Of a stretch of 64,000 bases of DNA, positions 9,292 through 18,295 are shown piece by piece. Made by a program: the position numbers and the translations under genes. Origin of the DNA: RHKX01 sp963784885 (GTDB taxonomy: Bacteria > Actinomycetota > Thermoleophilia > Solirubrobacterales > 70-9); assembly GCA_963784885.1 (NCBI GenBank), contig CAWATA010000006.1, positions 248,001 to 312,000 on the forward strand. Reading direction: 5' to 3'. The notes under the pieces were generated by a model. It was given only the letters and a program-made list of their open reading frames with translations, was not told where the DNA came from and made no database searches. Each line of letters opens with the position of its first letter. The first letter of the stretch is position 1.

Positions 9292-9354
9292 CGGCCAAGC
9301 ATCTCACCCCGGCCCCGACGGAGCTCCGGGCGGCTTCGCCCTCGGTGCGCGGCC

Positions 9355-9819
9355 TCAGTCGTCGGTTTCGCTGAGGCGACCGAACTGCTCGCGGACGGCC
9401 GCGAGCTCCGATTGCAGACCGAGAAGCGTGCTCTTCAACTCGTCGCGCTCCTCCTGCTGCGCCTGAGCCTGGGCGCGCTGCACGAACAGGCTCGTGATCG
9501 TCCCCGTGACGACCGCGAACAGCGACAGGCCGCCGACCATCAGGACCGTCGCAATCACCTTGCCGGCCGTCTGCTCGGGCACGACGTCCCCGTATCCGAC
9601 CGTGGTCACGGTCTCGGTCGCCCACCACATCCCCAGCCAGACGTTGTCGAACGTCTCAGGATCGACGAGGTGCTCGACGATCCCGAACACCAAGATCGCA
9701 ACCACCCAGACGGCCGAGATCACCGCGGCGGCGAATCGCGGGCGGAAGCCCTTCTTCTCCATGCGGCGCTCCAGGTAGCGCTCCGTTCGCGGGTTCCCGG
9801 AAGGATGAACGGACTTCAT
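9355..9819 (-). CDS. Two-transmembrane potassium channel (Ion_trans_2)
   Basis: The protein has 154 residues. A first helix (AAVISAVWVVAILVFGIVEHLV) is followed by a pore helix, the canonical K+ selectivity filter TVTTVGYGDVVP, and a second helix (VIATVLMVGGLSLFAVVTGTITSLF). A C-terminal coiled coil rich in Q/E/L follows (RAQAQAQQEERDELKSTLLG), probably assembling the tetramer. This is the KcsA-like minimal topology. There is no RCK/TrkA domain, so gating is likely by voltage, pH or the coiled coil. The gene is divergent from the ClC gene at 9928. Confidence 0.9.
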   Translation of the reverse strand: MKSVHPSGNPRTERYLERRMEKKGFRPRFAAAVISAVWVVAILVFGIVEHLVDPETFDNVWLGMWWATETVTTVGYGDVVPEQTAGKVIATVLMVGGLSLFAVVTGTITSLFVQRAQAQAQQEERDELKSTLLGLQSELAAVREQFGRLSETDD

Positions 9820-9927
9820 CGTTGTTGATTCTCTGCGCGCGCCCGCGATCCTCTGGAAATCTCGCTGGACGCGACCTCATCCGATCGGGAGGATGCAGAG
9901 CCGACAGTTCCGAACGAGGATTGCGAG

Positions 9928-11325
9928 ATGAACGAAAGCACCGAGACGCCCGAGCACGAGCCGACGATCGATGAGGCCAATGCGCTGATCCGTAGCCGCT
10001 CGTTCATCGGGCTGCTCGTTCTGGCATCGATCGTCGGCGTCGTCGTCTCGATTGCCGCGTGGTGCTTTCTCGAGGGCACCTACCAGCTCCAGAAGCTCCT
10101 GTTCGAGACGATTCCCGACGACCTCGGATCCGGCGATCCGCCGTTCTGGTACCTGCTGGTGGTCCTCGGGCTCGCCGGCCTCATCGTCGGCCTGGCGATC
10201 GCCCGGCTTCCGGGCCGAGGAGGTCACGTCCCCGCCGACGGCCTCCAGACCGGGGGAGCCACCCCGCAGGGGCTGACCCTGATCGGCGTGACCATCGCCG
10301 GCGTCGCGACGATCGGCCTCGGTTTCGTGCTCGGTCCCGAGGCGCCGCTGATCGCGCTCGGCTCCGGGCTCGGGGTCGCACTCGTGCGCCGCGCCCGCAG
10401 CGACGTCCCGGAGCAGGCGCTCATGGTCGTCGCGGCGGCGGGCAGCTTCGCCGCGGTCTCGTTCCTGTTCACTTCGCCGATCATCGCTGCTGTGATCGTC
10501 ATCGAGGCGGCCGGCATCGGCGGCGTCAAGCAGCGGATCGTGCTGCTGCCCGGGTTGCTCGCCGCCGGCATCGGCAGCCTCGTCTCGATCGGCATCGGCA
10601 GCCTCAGTGGGCTCAGCTCCAGCGACTACTCCCTCGGCGCGCTCCAGCTGCCCGCGTTCGACCAGCCGACGATCCCGGAGCTCGCCTGGACGATCCCGCT
10701 GGCCATGCTCGTCGCGGTCGGGGCGCAACTCGTGCTCGGGCTCGGGCGCGCAACCAAGCGGGCGGCGGAGAACCGTCCCGTACCGGTCGCCGTAGCCGCC
10801 GGGGTCCTGATCGCCTGCTTCGCGTCCCTGTTCGCACTGACAACGAACGAGAGCCCGGTCGCGGTGCTCCTGTCCGGGCAGGACGCGCTCCCCGACCTCG
10901 CGGCGAACCCGGACACCTACGCGATCGGCACGCTTGTCCTGCTGCTCCTGTTCAAGGGCCTCGCCTACGGATTGTCGCTCGGCAGCTTCCGCGGCGGCCC
11001 GACGTTCCCGGCGCTGTTCCTCGGAGCGGCCGCGGGAATCATCGCCGCCGAGCTGCCCGGAATGTCGACCACCCCCGCCATCGCGGTCTGCATGGCGGCG
11101 GCGACGGTCGCGGTCCTCGGCCTGCCCCTCGCCTCCTGTGTCGTCGTGATCCTGCTCACCGCGCAGTCGGGGCCGGGAGCGATGGCGCTCGTCGTCGTGG
11201 CGGTCGTCGTCGCCCAGGTCTTCATGCTCTCGATCGATGCCCGCCGGCGCGCCTTCGGCGACGAGCTCGACCCGGTCGTCGGCGGCAGCGGCCCAGACCC
11301 AAGTGGTTCCTCCGCCATCCCCTAG
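9928..11325 (+). CDS. ClC-family chloride channel / H+-Cl- antiporter
   Basis: The protein has 465 residues, with about ten to twelve hydrophobic helices. The family signature appears as VLGPEAPLIALGSGLG (GxxGPEAP type). A second signature region is GSFRGGPTFPALFLGAAAG, corresponding to the GxFxP motif. No CBS domains follow. Its start ATG (MNESTETPEHEP) comes after GCGAG. Whether it is a channel or an exchanger cannot be settled by eye. It lies between two small cation-channel-type genes on the other strand, suggesting a local ion-homeostasis cluster. Confidence 0.88.
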   Translation: MNESTETPEHEPTIDEANALIRSRSFIGLLVLASIVGVVVSIAAWCFLEGTYQLQKLLFETIPDDLGSGDPPFWYLLVVLGLAGLIVGLAIARLPGRGGHVPADGLQTGGATPQGLTLIGVTIAGVATIGLGFVLGPEAPLIALGSGLGVALVRRARSDVPEQALMVVAAAGSFAAVSFLFTSPIIAAVIVIEAAGIGGVKQRIVLLPGLLAAGIGSLVSIGIGSLSGLSSSDYSLGALQLPAFDQPTIPELAWTIPLAMLVAVGAQLVLGLGRATKRAAENRPVPVAVAAGVLIACFASLFALTTNESPVAVLLSGQDALPDLAANPDTYAIGTLVLLLLFKGLAYGLSLGSFRGGPTFPALFLGAAAGIIAAELPGMSTTPAIAVCMAAATVAVLGLPLASCVVVILLTAQSGPGAMALVVVAVVVAQVFMLSIDARRRAFGDELDPVVGGSGPDPSGSSAIP

Positions 11326-11369
11326 CGCGCATCCCCTGCACCCACGCGAGGTGGAACGGCCACGAGCGG

Positions 11370-11717
11370 CTAAGGAGTCCTGTCCTGTTGCCGGACCTCG
11401 ACGAAAGCGGTGCCCAGGCGGCGGACGACCTCGACGAGGATCCCGATCCCGATCAGGATGTAGAAGGCCGTGAACAGCTCCATCCAGGGCTCGTCGAGCA
11501 CGAGATCCGGATTTGCGATGCTCGCGGTGGTCAGCGTCGCCACCGAGAAGTAGAAGCCCTCGGCGACGTTCCATCCATTGCCGAGGGTGTAGGTGATCGT
11601 TCCGAGCGCGATCAGGAACGCGGCCGCAGCCAGCACCGGTGCGAAGTCCTCCTCCCGCATCGCGTGCTTCAGTGCACGCATGAACCGCCTGAACATGAGC
11701 GAAGCCGAGACGACCAT
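11370..11717 (-). CDS. Two-transmembrane channel-like protein with non-canonical filter
   Basis: The protein has 115 residues. Helix one is FAPVLAAAAFLIALGTITYTL, then a pore-helix-like stretch GWNVAEGFYFSVATLTTAS, then helix two MELFTAFYILIGIGILVEVVRRL. The topology and the FYFSVATLTT lead-in match the Ion_trans_2 family. However, the selectivity filter reads TLTTASIANPD and has no GYG or GFG. Ion selectivity is therefore unclear; it may be non-selective or non-conducting. It lies convergent to the ClC gene with 44 bases between. Confidence 0.75.
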   Translation of the reverse strand: MVVSASLMFRRFMRALKHAMREEDFAPVLAAAAFLIALGTITYTLGNGWNVAEGFYFSVATLTTASIANPDLVLDEPWMELFTAFYILIGIGILVEVVRRLGTAFVEVRQQDRTP

Positions 11718-11853
11718 GGAAGACAGTTCGTGTCGCCAATCGGTCTACCTGCTCCGCAGGAAGACCTGCTTCGGAGCATCCCCGAGAGCTGAGCTCCGGC
11801 TTGAGCAGTTTCGCCGCGGGAGCGACTGACACACCCGCTCACCCGCGCCGGCG

Positions 11854-13260
11854 TCAGGCGTCCGTCTCGACCTCGATCCGGCCCGACTCCGCGGCCTCGA
11901 CCACAGCCGCGTAGTCGCGCTCGTTCTGATCTGCGTAGAGCTCCGCGAAGCCTGCGAGGGCGCGGTCGAAGGAGTCGCCGCGGCCGAGGTAGGAGGCGAT
12001 CGCGACGCCGTCGCCGGCGCGCGCATGGGCGCGGGCCAGCGTTCGGCCGCAGACCTGCGCGTAATAGGCGAGGGCCGAGGGGTCCATCTTGTCGACCAGT
12101 GCCGACCCCTTCGAATCCCAGAGTTGGCGGACGTAGTAGTCGCGCTCGATGCCGTCCACGTCACTCGTTCGCACCCAGCCGAGCATGATGTCGCCTGCGG
12201 CCTGCATCAGGCGCTGGCCTTCGACGACCCGCTGACCGTGCTGGTCGTACTCGCTCTCGCCGAGGAACGGCTCGAGCACCGACGCTTCGGCCTCCTTGAA
12301 CTGGAGAAACAGCGGGTCGTCTCCGTCCCGGCCGAGCATCAACATCACCCAGGCGCGAGTGCCGACGCTGCCGACGCCGACGACCTTACGGGCGGCATCG
12401 ACGTACCGGAACCGCTCGAGCAGGCGGCGGCGATCGGCGGGGAGTGTCGAGCGGTAGGAGCGGATGAGCGTCCTCAGCGTCTCGTCCATCTTCCGATGCT
12501 GCTTCGCCGGCAGCAGTTCCTCGATCGGGACGATCACCGGCGGATCGTTGCGAATCCGCGTCTCGCCGTCGACGGTCTCGGTCAGCTTGTCGAAGGCCCT
12601 GAGGCTCGTCTTCGCCCGGGCCTTGGCGAGGTTCTTCTCCGCTCGCTTCAGCTGCTTCCTCGTCCCCTCGATCGCTGCGCCCGCGAGAATGTCGTCGACG
12701 TTGATGCGGGAGTACCAGAGGTCGAGGTTTCCCGCCTCGGCGTAGCCCCGCATCGCGTCGCGGTAGGCCCGGCCGACCTCGAGGTTGATGCGCTTTCGCT
12801 GCTTCTTGGAGAAGCCGCGATCGCGGCCGGCGATCGCGAAGCTTGCTGCGAGTCGCTTCAGATCCCACTCGAACGGGCCCGGCAGGGTCTCATCGAAGTC
12901 GTTGACGTCGAACACGAGACCCCGGTCCGGCGCGGCGAACACCCCGAAGTTCGAGAGGTGAGCGTCGCCGCAGAGCTGGGTGCGGAGTCCGCTGCTCGGC
13001 GTTGCGTCAAGGTCGGCGGCCATCAGCCCGGCTGCGCCCCGATAGAAGGTGAATGCCGAGGCCAGCATCCGGCCGTAGCGGAGCGGGACCAGCTCCGGAA
13101 CCCGAGTCGCCGCCTGATCCTCGAGCACATCCACCGGATCGCGCCGGTCCGGCGGCGGCTCCCAGGTCGCATGGGAGCTGCGGGGTGCCTCCGAACGCGC
13201 GGCCCGGCCGACCTCGGCCCGCTCCTCGACCGTTGGATGGGCGGCGACCTCTTGCTTCAT
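11854..13260 (-). CDS. DUF2252 family protein
   Basis: The protein has 468 residues, full length for DUF2252. Recognisable blocks are PLRYGRMLASAFTFYRGAA, QLCGDAHLSNFGVFA, DVNDFDETLPGPFEWDLKR and GVGSVGTRAWVMLM. The GDAHxxNFG and DxNDFDE motifs resemble the catalytic and metal-binding loops of aminoglycoside-phosphotransferase-like kinases. A kinase-like fold is plausible, but no substrate is known. A single gene with a clear ATG; no signal peptide. Confidence 0.9.
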   Translation of the reverse strand: MKQEVAAHPTVEERAEVGRAARSEAPRSSHATWEPPPDRRDPVDVLEDQAATRVPELVPLRYGRMLASAFTFYRGAAGLMAADLDATPSSGLRTQLCGDAHLSNFGVFAAPDRGLVFDVNDFDETLPGPFEWDLKRLAASFAIAGRDRGFSKKQRKRINLEVGRAYRDAMRGYAEAGNLDLWYSRINVDDILAGAAIEGTRKQLKRAEKNLAKARAKTSLRAFDKLTETVDGETRIRNDPPVIVPIEELLPAKQHRKMDETLRTLIRSYRSTLPADRRRLLERFRYVDAARKVVGVGSVGTRAWVMLMLGRDGDDPLFLQFKEAEASVLEPFLGESEYDQHGQRVVEGQRLMQAAGDIMLGWVRTSDVDGIERDYYVRQLWDSKGSALVDKMDPSALAYYAQVCGRTLARAHARAGDGVAIASYLGRGDSFDRALAGFAELYADQNERDYAAVVEAAESGRIEVETDA

Positions 13261-13385
13261 CGATTACTCCTTCGAGCATGCGCATGGATGCGGACGACTG
13301 AGACACTCGCACGTGTTCGCCGAGCTGCATCCCCCAGTCTGGGTGATTGGGCCGCCGGTCGCCGGCAGGTCCGCTCCCCCAGGGC

Positions 13386-14339
13386 CTACTCCTGAGCGCC
13401 GACGGGCGGCGAACCGCCGACGCCTTCATTGCGAGTGCGCCGACCGGCGGGAGCAGTTCGCTCGGCCTGACGCTCCGGGCTGATCCGGACCACGTTCCGC
13501 GCCAGCCCGACTCGCTCGAGGCCGGCGATGATCGCCGCCGAGGGGTCGAGCTCCCAGCGCCGGAGCCCATGGCGAGCGGACCGCGGGAAGGCGTGGTGAT
13601 TGTGGTGCCAGGCCTCCCCGAGGGACGGCAGCGCCAGCCAGAAGACGTTGCGCGACTCGTCTTCGACATCGAACCGGCGCGTGCCGACGAAGTGACAAAC
13701 GGAGTTGACGCTCCAAGTGACGTGGTGGACGAGGAAGATCCGCACGAGGCCACCCCAGAGCAGGCCGGTCAGGGCACCGAGGACGGTGCCGGTCAGCGCG
13801 AATCCGATCAGCGCCGGCAGCGCCAGGCTGGCGAGGACCACCCATTCGAAGTTGCGGCTGATCCAGCGCATGCCGGAGTCCTCGTTGAGGTCGGCCGCAT
13901 ACCTGGCCCAGTCCGCTCGCCCATGCTCGGACAGAAGCCAGCCGGTGTGCGCGTGCCAGAGACCGGCGAAGACCCCGCCGACTCCTTCGCCGTGACCTAC
14001 GTGCGGGCTATGGGGATCGCCGTCCCGGTCCGTGAAGGCGTGGTGCTTGCGGTGATCGGCGACCCACGAGTTGACCGGGCCCTGGACGGCCATCGAGCCG
14101 AGGACGGCGAAGGTGTACTCGAGCCACTTCGGCGTCTCGAATGAACGGTGAGTCAGCAGGCGATGGAATCCGACCGTGATTCCCGTGGCGGTCAGGAGGT
14201 ACATCACGCCCATGATCGCCAGGTCGCGGGCGCTCACGAGGTCGCCCCAGAGCAGGACCACGGCGGCGATCGTCGCCAGAAACGGGACGACGACGGCGCC
14301 CAGGTTGACTGTCTTCTCGATCTTTGACATCTGGTGCAT
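13386..14339 (-). CDS. Acyl-CoA / fatty-acid desaturase (delta-9 type)
   Basis: Integral-membrane di-iron desaturase of 317 residues. The three histidine boxes are all present: HRLLTHRSF at about residue 58, HRKHHAFTD at about 95 and HHNHHAFP at about 241. Four hydrophobic helices surround them. It introduces a double bond into acyl chains and so adjusts membrane fluidity. Start may be 14339 or the internal ATG at 14330 (MSKIEKTVNL), the latter nearer the usual family start. It is divergent from a PucR-type regulator with about 80 bases between, so regulation by that protein is likely. Confidence 0.92.
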   Translation of the reverse strand: MHQMSKIEKTVNLGAVVVPFLATIAAVVLLWGDLVSARDLAIMGVMYLLTATGITVGFHRLLTHRSFETPKWLEYTFAVLGSMAVQGPVNSWVADHRKHHAFTDRDGDPHSPHVGHGEGVGGVFAGLWHAHTGWLLSEHGRADWARYAADLNEDSGMRWISRNFEWVVLASLALPALIGFALTGTVLGALTGLLWGGLVRIFLVHHVTWSVNSVCHFVGTRRFDVEDESRNVFWLALPSLGEAWHHNHHAFPRSARHGLRRWELDPSAAIIAGLERVGLARNVVRISPERQAERTAPAGRRTRNEGVGGSPPVGAQE

Positions 14340-14354
14340 GGGCTCAAGGTAGGT

Positions 14355-14420
14355 GTGTGTCTACGATAGTTTCTGGCGCAGAACACACGTCTTGATCGGA
14401 TGATTTACTCATCTAGATGA
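14355..14420. promoter_or_regulatory. Divergent desaturase/PucR promoter region with two inverted repeats
   Basis: GTGTGT (14355-14360) and ACACAC (14383-14388) form an inverted repeat. A perfect palindrome TCATCTAGATGA (14409-14420) overlaps the ATG of the regulator at 14417. No ribosome-binding site is visible before that ATG. Operator function is inference. Confidence 0.35.
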
Positions 14421-15574
14421 CAATCGCGAACGAACCGTGGCGTGAACTGCCCGCCAGCGTCGCCGCAGTGATCGAGCCTGAGCTCGACGCCGTCGCAGCC
14501 GAGATCCTGAGCGCCATCGCAGCCGAAGTCCCCGAATACGCCCGACCGCTCGAGGGCGATTTCGGACGCGGCATCCAGACGGGAGTCGGCGAAGCACTGA
14601 GCCGGTTCGTGGCGCTGATCCGCAACCCCGACGCGGGCCGCGCCGGAAGTGACGTCTACACGGCCCTGGGCCGAGGTGAGTTCCGTCAAGGCCGGACGCT
14701 CGACTCGCTCCAGGCCGCCTACCGCGTCGGGGCGAGGGTTTCCTGGCGGCGCCTCTCCGCCGCCGCCCAGGAGGCGGATCTCGACGTGCGAACGCTCAGC
14801 CTCCTCGCGGAGTCGATCTTCGCCTACATCGACCAACTCGCCGGGCATTCGGTCGAGGGTTTCGCCCGGGCCCTGCGCGAGCGCGAGGACGATCGTCAAC
14901 GCCGGCGCCGGGAACTTGCGCTGTCCTTGGTCTCTGAGCCGCCGCCGCGCGAGGAGGCGGCGAGGTCCACAGCCAAAGAGGCGGGCTGGCCGTGGCCGAA
15001 GACCGCGACGGCGGTCCTGCTGCGCCAGTCCGACTTGGCGCGGGTGCGCTCACGCTTTCCGCTCGATGCCCTCGTCAGCGTCAGCGACGACCTCGTTTGC
15101 CTGGTCGTGCCCGACCCCGACGGACCCGGCAGGCATGCTGAGCTGCGTCGGATCGGGGAGCGTGCCCAAGCGGTCGTCGGACCGACCGTTCCCCCTCTTG
15201 ACCTCGGCCGTTCGCGGCAACTTGCGGTGGATGCGCTGACCGCCGCCGGCGTCCAGCCGGACACCGGTCTGATCCGGGCCGACGAGCACCTGGGTGCGAT
15301 CCTCCTTCTCAACGGGGCGAAAGCGGTCGGCGCGATCCGGAACAAGCGGCTCGCGCCGCTGATCGATCTGACGCCGGGCGCGCGAGCTCGAATGGAGGCG
15401 ACGGCCTTGGCCTACGTTCAGCACGGCGGCAATGCCGCTGCGATCGGCCGGGCCCTGCATCTCCACCCCCAGACCGTGCGTCATCGGATCCGCCGGCTGC
15501 GAGATCTCCTCGGTGACCAGCTGGATGACCCCGACGCCAGGTTTGAGCTCGAGGCCGCTCTGAGACACCAGTGA
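14417..15574 (+). CDS. PucR/CdaR-family transcriptional regulator
   Basis: The protein has 385 residues. The N-terminal two thirds is helical, with a RsbRD/PucR-like sensor region (residues about 1-170) and a GGDEF-like middle domain of the CdaR type. The C-terminal PucR helix-turn-helix is clear: ALAYVQHGGNAAAIGRALHL, then HPQTVRHRIRRLRDLLG. The position, divergent from the desaturase, suggests control of fatty-acid unsaturation. The ATG at 14417 lies within a palindrome and lacks a Shine-Dalgarno, so a leaderless or autoregulated mRNA is possible. Confidence 0.85.
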   Translation: MTIANEPWRELPASVAAVIEPELDAVAAEILSAIAAEVPEYARPLEGDFGRGIQTGVGEALSRFVALIRNPDAGRAGSDVYTALGRGEFRQGRTLDSLQAAYRVGARVSWRRLSAAAQEADLDVRTLSLLAESIFAYIDQLAGHSVEGFARALREREDDRQRRRRELALSLVSEPPPREEAARSTAKEAGWPWPKTATAVLLRQSDLARVRSRFPLDALVSVSDDLVCLVVPDPDGPGRHAELRRIGERAQAVVGPTVPPLDLGRSRQLAVDALTAAGVQPDTGLIRADEHLGAILLLNGAKAVGAIRNKRLAPLIDLTPGARARMEATALAYVQHGGNAAAIGRALHLHPQTVRHRIRRLRDLLGDQLDDPDARFELEAALRHQ

Positions 15575-15800
15575 ACCTTCGGCTCCAAGAGCGTCCCCGA
15601 TCCGGATCAGATCAGCCGGCTCGGGCGGTTCCCGGCTCGCTGGTGATGCCCGAATGCGGGTCTAAGCGAAAGGTCCGCCCGGCCTCGCCCGGCGTCCCCG
15701 TTGCGCCGACAAGGGCGAACGCTGCAAGGCCCGCGGTTGGCCTCAACGTCGTGGCATAGCCTGCCGTCCCGAGTCCAGCGCAAGTTCCACACCGCACGCG

Positions 15801-16394
15801 ATGAGCCAGAACCGCGATCAGGAAACAGAGGCCGTCGATCTCTATTGGCTCCCGCTCGGCGCGGGCGGACGCTTCGTTCGCAGCTGCGGCCGAGCATACG
15901 AACGGGTCGAGGCCCTCGTCGAGCGACGACCGCCGCTCGACATCTACCACGCGGCGCTTCGGCTCCAAGTGGGCGCTGCGACCTGGGTCATCGAGCAAGC
16001 GCCGGCGTTCGGTACGAAGGGAGAGCGCGGAGTGGTTGCCGAGGGTCCGGTCGGAACGCGGTGGGCAGGCCGATTCAGGATCTTCCGCTACGAGATTCGC
16101 GCCTGGCGTGACGGTCGCATTCCCGATGCCATGGAGGCGGTGGAGAGTCCGCGCCGAATAGCGGCGGGCGCTGGAATCGCAACGCGAGCGCTTGCCATGG
16201 CTCCGCAGGTGCCGCGCCTCGTCTGGGGGCGCGACGAGTTGGGCAACGGCGAGATGTGGAACTCGAACGCGGTCATTGCCTGGGTCCTGGAACGAGTCGG
16301 ACTCGAGGCGGAGTCCATCACGCCGCCGCGCGGCGGAAGAGCCCCAGGGTGGCGAGCCGGAGCTGTCGCAGCCCGGCGATCGAGCGATCGGTAG
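15801..16394 (+). CDS. Conserved hypothetical protein
   Basis: The protein has 197 residues and no assigned function. Features are LYWLPLGAGG near the start, AWRDGRIPDAMEAV in the middle, and VWGRDELGNGEMWNSNAVIAWVL towards the end. The last block resembles a stretch I recall from other actinobacterial hypothetical proteins. No signal peptide or membrane segment. The final 25 residues are Arg/Gly/Ala-rich and may be non-conserved. Upstream, 15575-15800 holds no gene or clear element. Confidence 0.6.
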   Translation: MSQNRDQETEAVDLYWLPLGAGGRFVRSCGRAYERVEALVERRPPLDIYHAALRLQVGAATWVIEQAPAFGTKGERGVVAEGPVGTRWAGRFRIFRYEIRAWRDGRIPDAMEAVESPRRIAAGAGIATRALAMAPQVPRLVWGRDELGNGEMWNSNAVIAWVLERVGLEAESITPPRGGRAPGWRAGAVAARRSSDR

Positions 16395-16410
16395 GCCCTG
16401 GGAGAGCCGA

Positions 16411-17100
16411 TCAGCCCGAGATCCGGCCGTCGGTTATGTGGACGGTGCGGTCAGCGTGTCTGGTGATGCGATCGTCGTGGGTCACGATGATCGCCGCCGT
16501 GCCGCGGCTCTTCATCTCGCGGCGGATCAGCCTGACCGTCTGGTCTCCAAGCTCAGTGTCGAGCGAGGAGGTCGGCTCGTCGAACAACACGAGCGCCGGC
16601 TCATTCATGAGAGAGCGGCCGATTGCGACCCGCTGTTTCTCACCACCCGAAAGCTGCGAGGGGAGGTTCCCGGTCCGATCCTCGAGACCCAGCTCCCCTA
16701 GCAACTGGTCGGCCCGCTCTTGCGCCCGCCTACGGTCGCGCAGTCCGATCTCATCGACCAGCAGAAGGTTCTCCCTGGCGGTCAGAAACGGGATCAGGTT
16801 GACCGTCTGGAACACGAAGCCGACCGATTCACGACGGAATTTGGTCAGCTCGCCCGGAGAGTAACCGGAGATGTCCCTACCCCCGACCACCACCCTGCCA
16901 TCGGTCGGCGAGAGGATTCCCCCGGCAATCGAGCAGAGTGTCGTCTTGCCGGAACCCGAGGGGCCGACCAGAGCGACGATCTCGTCCGCGCCGACAGTCA
17001 GGTCAACGTGGTCAAGCGCGATGACTTCCTCATCCGCCACCACGTAGACCTTTCGAACGTCCTCCATCTCGAGGGCTGGGGTTGACGTTGATTCGCTCAT
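16411..17100 (-). CDS. ABC transporter ATP-binding protein (MacB/LolD type)
   Basis: The ATPase has 229 residues with a full set of motifs: Walker A GPSGSGKTT, Q-loop FVFQTVNLIPFL, signature LSGGEKQR, Walker B ALVLFDEPTSSLD and the H-loop VTHDDR. The compact length and motif spacing match LolD/MacB-type exporters that power FtsX-like permeases. It is last in a run with two FtsX-like permease genes (17180 and 18292), 80 bases downstream. Together they form a mechanotransmission-type ABC system; substrate unknown. Confidence 0.93.
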   Translation of the reverse strand: MSESTSTPALEMEDVRKVYVVADEEVIALDHVDLTVGADEIVALVGPSGSGKTTLCSIAGGILSPTDGRVVVGGRDISGYSPGELTKFRRESVGFVFQTVNLIPFLTARENLLLVDEIGLRDRRRAQERADQLLGELGLEDRTGNLPSQLSGGEKQRVAIGRSLMNEPALVLFDEPTSSLDTELGDQTVRLIRREMKSRGTAAIIVTHDDRITRHADRTVHITDGRISG

Positions 17101-17179
17101 TCTGGCTCCGGATTGTCTTCGGTTCGCTGGCTACCGGGATCTCGCGCAGGGCCGGATCGGAGGCTCTCGAAGTACGCAC

Positions 17180-18295
17180 TCACTGGCCGCCTCCGATAGC
17201 CGTGGCCGGATCGACTCGAAGCACGCGGCGCAGAGAGAATGCGCAACCGATCACGGCCGCGACGAGCAGGAAGAGGGTGCTTGCGGCGAGACGGCCGCCG
17301 GTCGCGATGAATGGGATCGAACCGACCGGGATCACGGCGTCCAGGGCCACCGCGGCGAGCGCACCGATCACGCAGGCGATCAGGGTGACGATCACCGCCT
17401 GAGCCAGCAAACCGACGAAGAGCCTCCCCGAACCGGCGCCCAGCGCCTTCAATACGCCGTATAGGCCGATCCGCTCGACGGTGATCAACGCAAAGAAGAG
17501 GGCCACAACGATGATCGCGATGAGCACGGTGAGCCCGATGATCTGGTTGAAGACGGTCTTCTGTGCGGCGACGCCGGGAAGGGCGTCTATCGCCTCCTGC
17601 TCGGTCAGGCTCGAGGTGTTGCCGTCGGTCGCCTCGTCGATCCTGGCGGCAAGGTCGGCCGGATCCGAACCGTATGCCTGCACCACCAAAGCCTGGCTGA
17701 CGCCCGCGCCTACCCGGGCGTCGGGGCGGTTTTCGCTCTGGACCATCCGCCACGTGCTCAGCGAGGCCCACAACGTACTCTGACCCGCGTATCGGCTGTC
17801 GTCGACGAAGCCGATCACCTTGATCGGGCTACGCGCGGGGCCCACCCGGATCAGGTCGCCCCGCTCCACGCCATCGGCCTTCAGTGTGTCGTCAGCCCAT
17901 GCCTCACCTGGCTTCGTCGGCGGCTTCGGCAGGCCCTTCGAAGCCGCCTCATAGCCGAACAGCACGGTCGGTACGAGGTCTCGCGGGTCACGACCCTCGA
18001 TCCGGCCGCCGAGTTGCACGCTGCCGAGTCCACCGACGGCACCGACACCATCAACGCTCTGCACCTCCTGGCGCTGCGCTGAGTCGATCCGGCTTCGCGC
18101 GAGCGAGTCCTGCGAGGTCGACGAGTAGACGATCAGGTCTGCCTGCTGGACTCGAATCGCTCCCGTATTGCCCGCGTTCAGTCCGTCCAGCAGCCCGCCG
18201 AGGAACATCAGCAGAACTGCGATCAGGGTCAGGATCACGGTCGCCAAGCCAAACCGTCCCGGCCGGCGATGGAGCTCCTTGAGCGCGAGTCTCAC
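17180..18295 (-). CDS. ABC transporter permease, FtsX/MacB type
   Basis: The permease has 371 residues. An N-terminal helix (FGLATVILTLIAVLLMFLGG) precedes a large extracytoplasmic domain (residues about 40-240). Three helices then follow at the C-terminus (IIGLTVLIAIIVVALFFALI, GLLAQAVIVTLIACVIGALA, STLFLLVAAVIGCAF). It ends RRVLRVDPATAIGGG, the usual C-terminal motif. The start overlaps the upstream permease stop by 4 bases, so the two are coupled and probably form a heterodimer. Confidence 0.9.
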   Translation of the reverse strand: MRLALKELHRRPGRFGLATVILTLIAVLLMFLGGLLDGLNAGNTGAIRVQQADLIVYSSTSQDSLARSRIDSAQRQEVQSVDGVGAVGGLGSVQLGGRIEGRDPRDLVPTVLFGYEAASKGLPKPPTKPGEAWADDTLKADGVERGDLIRVGPARSPIKVIGFVDDSRYAGQSTLWASLSTWRMVQSENRPDARVGAGVSQALVVQAYGSDPADLAARIDEATDGNTSSLTEQEAIDALPGVAAQKTVFNQIIGLTVLIAIIVVALFFALITVERIGLYGVLKALGAGSGRLFVGLLAQAVIVTLIACVIGALAAVALDAVIPVGSIPFIATGGRLAASTLFLLVAAVIGCAFSLRRVLRVDPATAIGGGQ

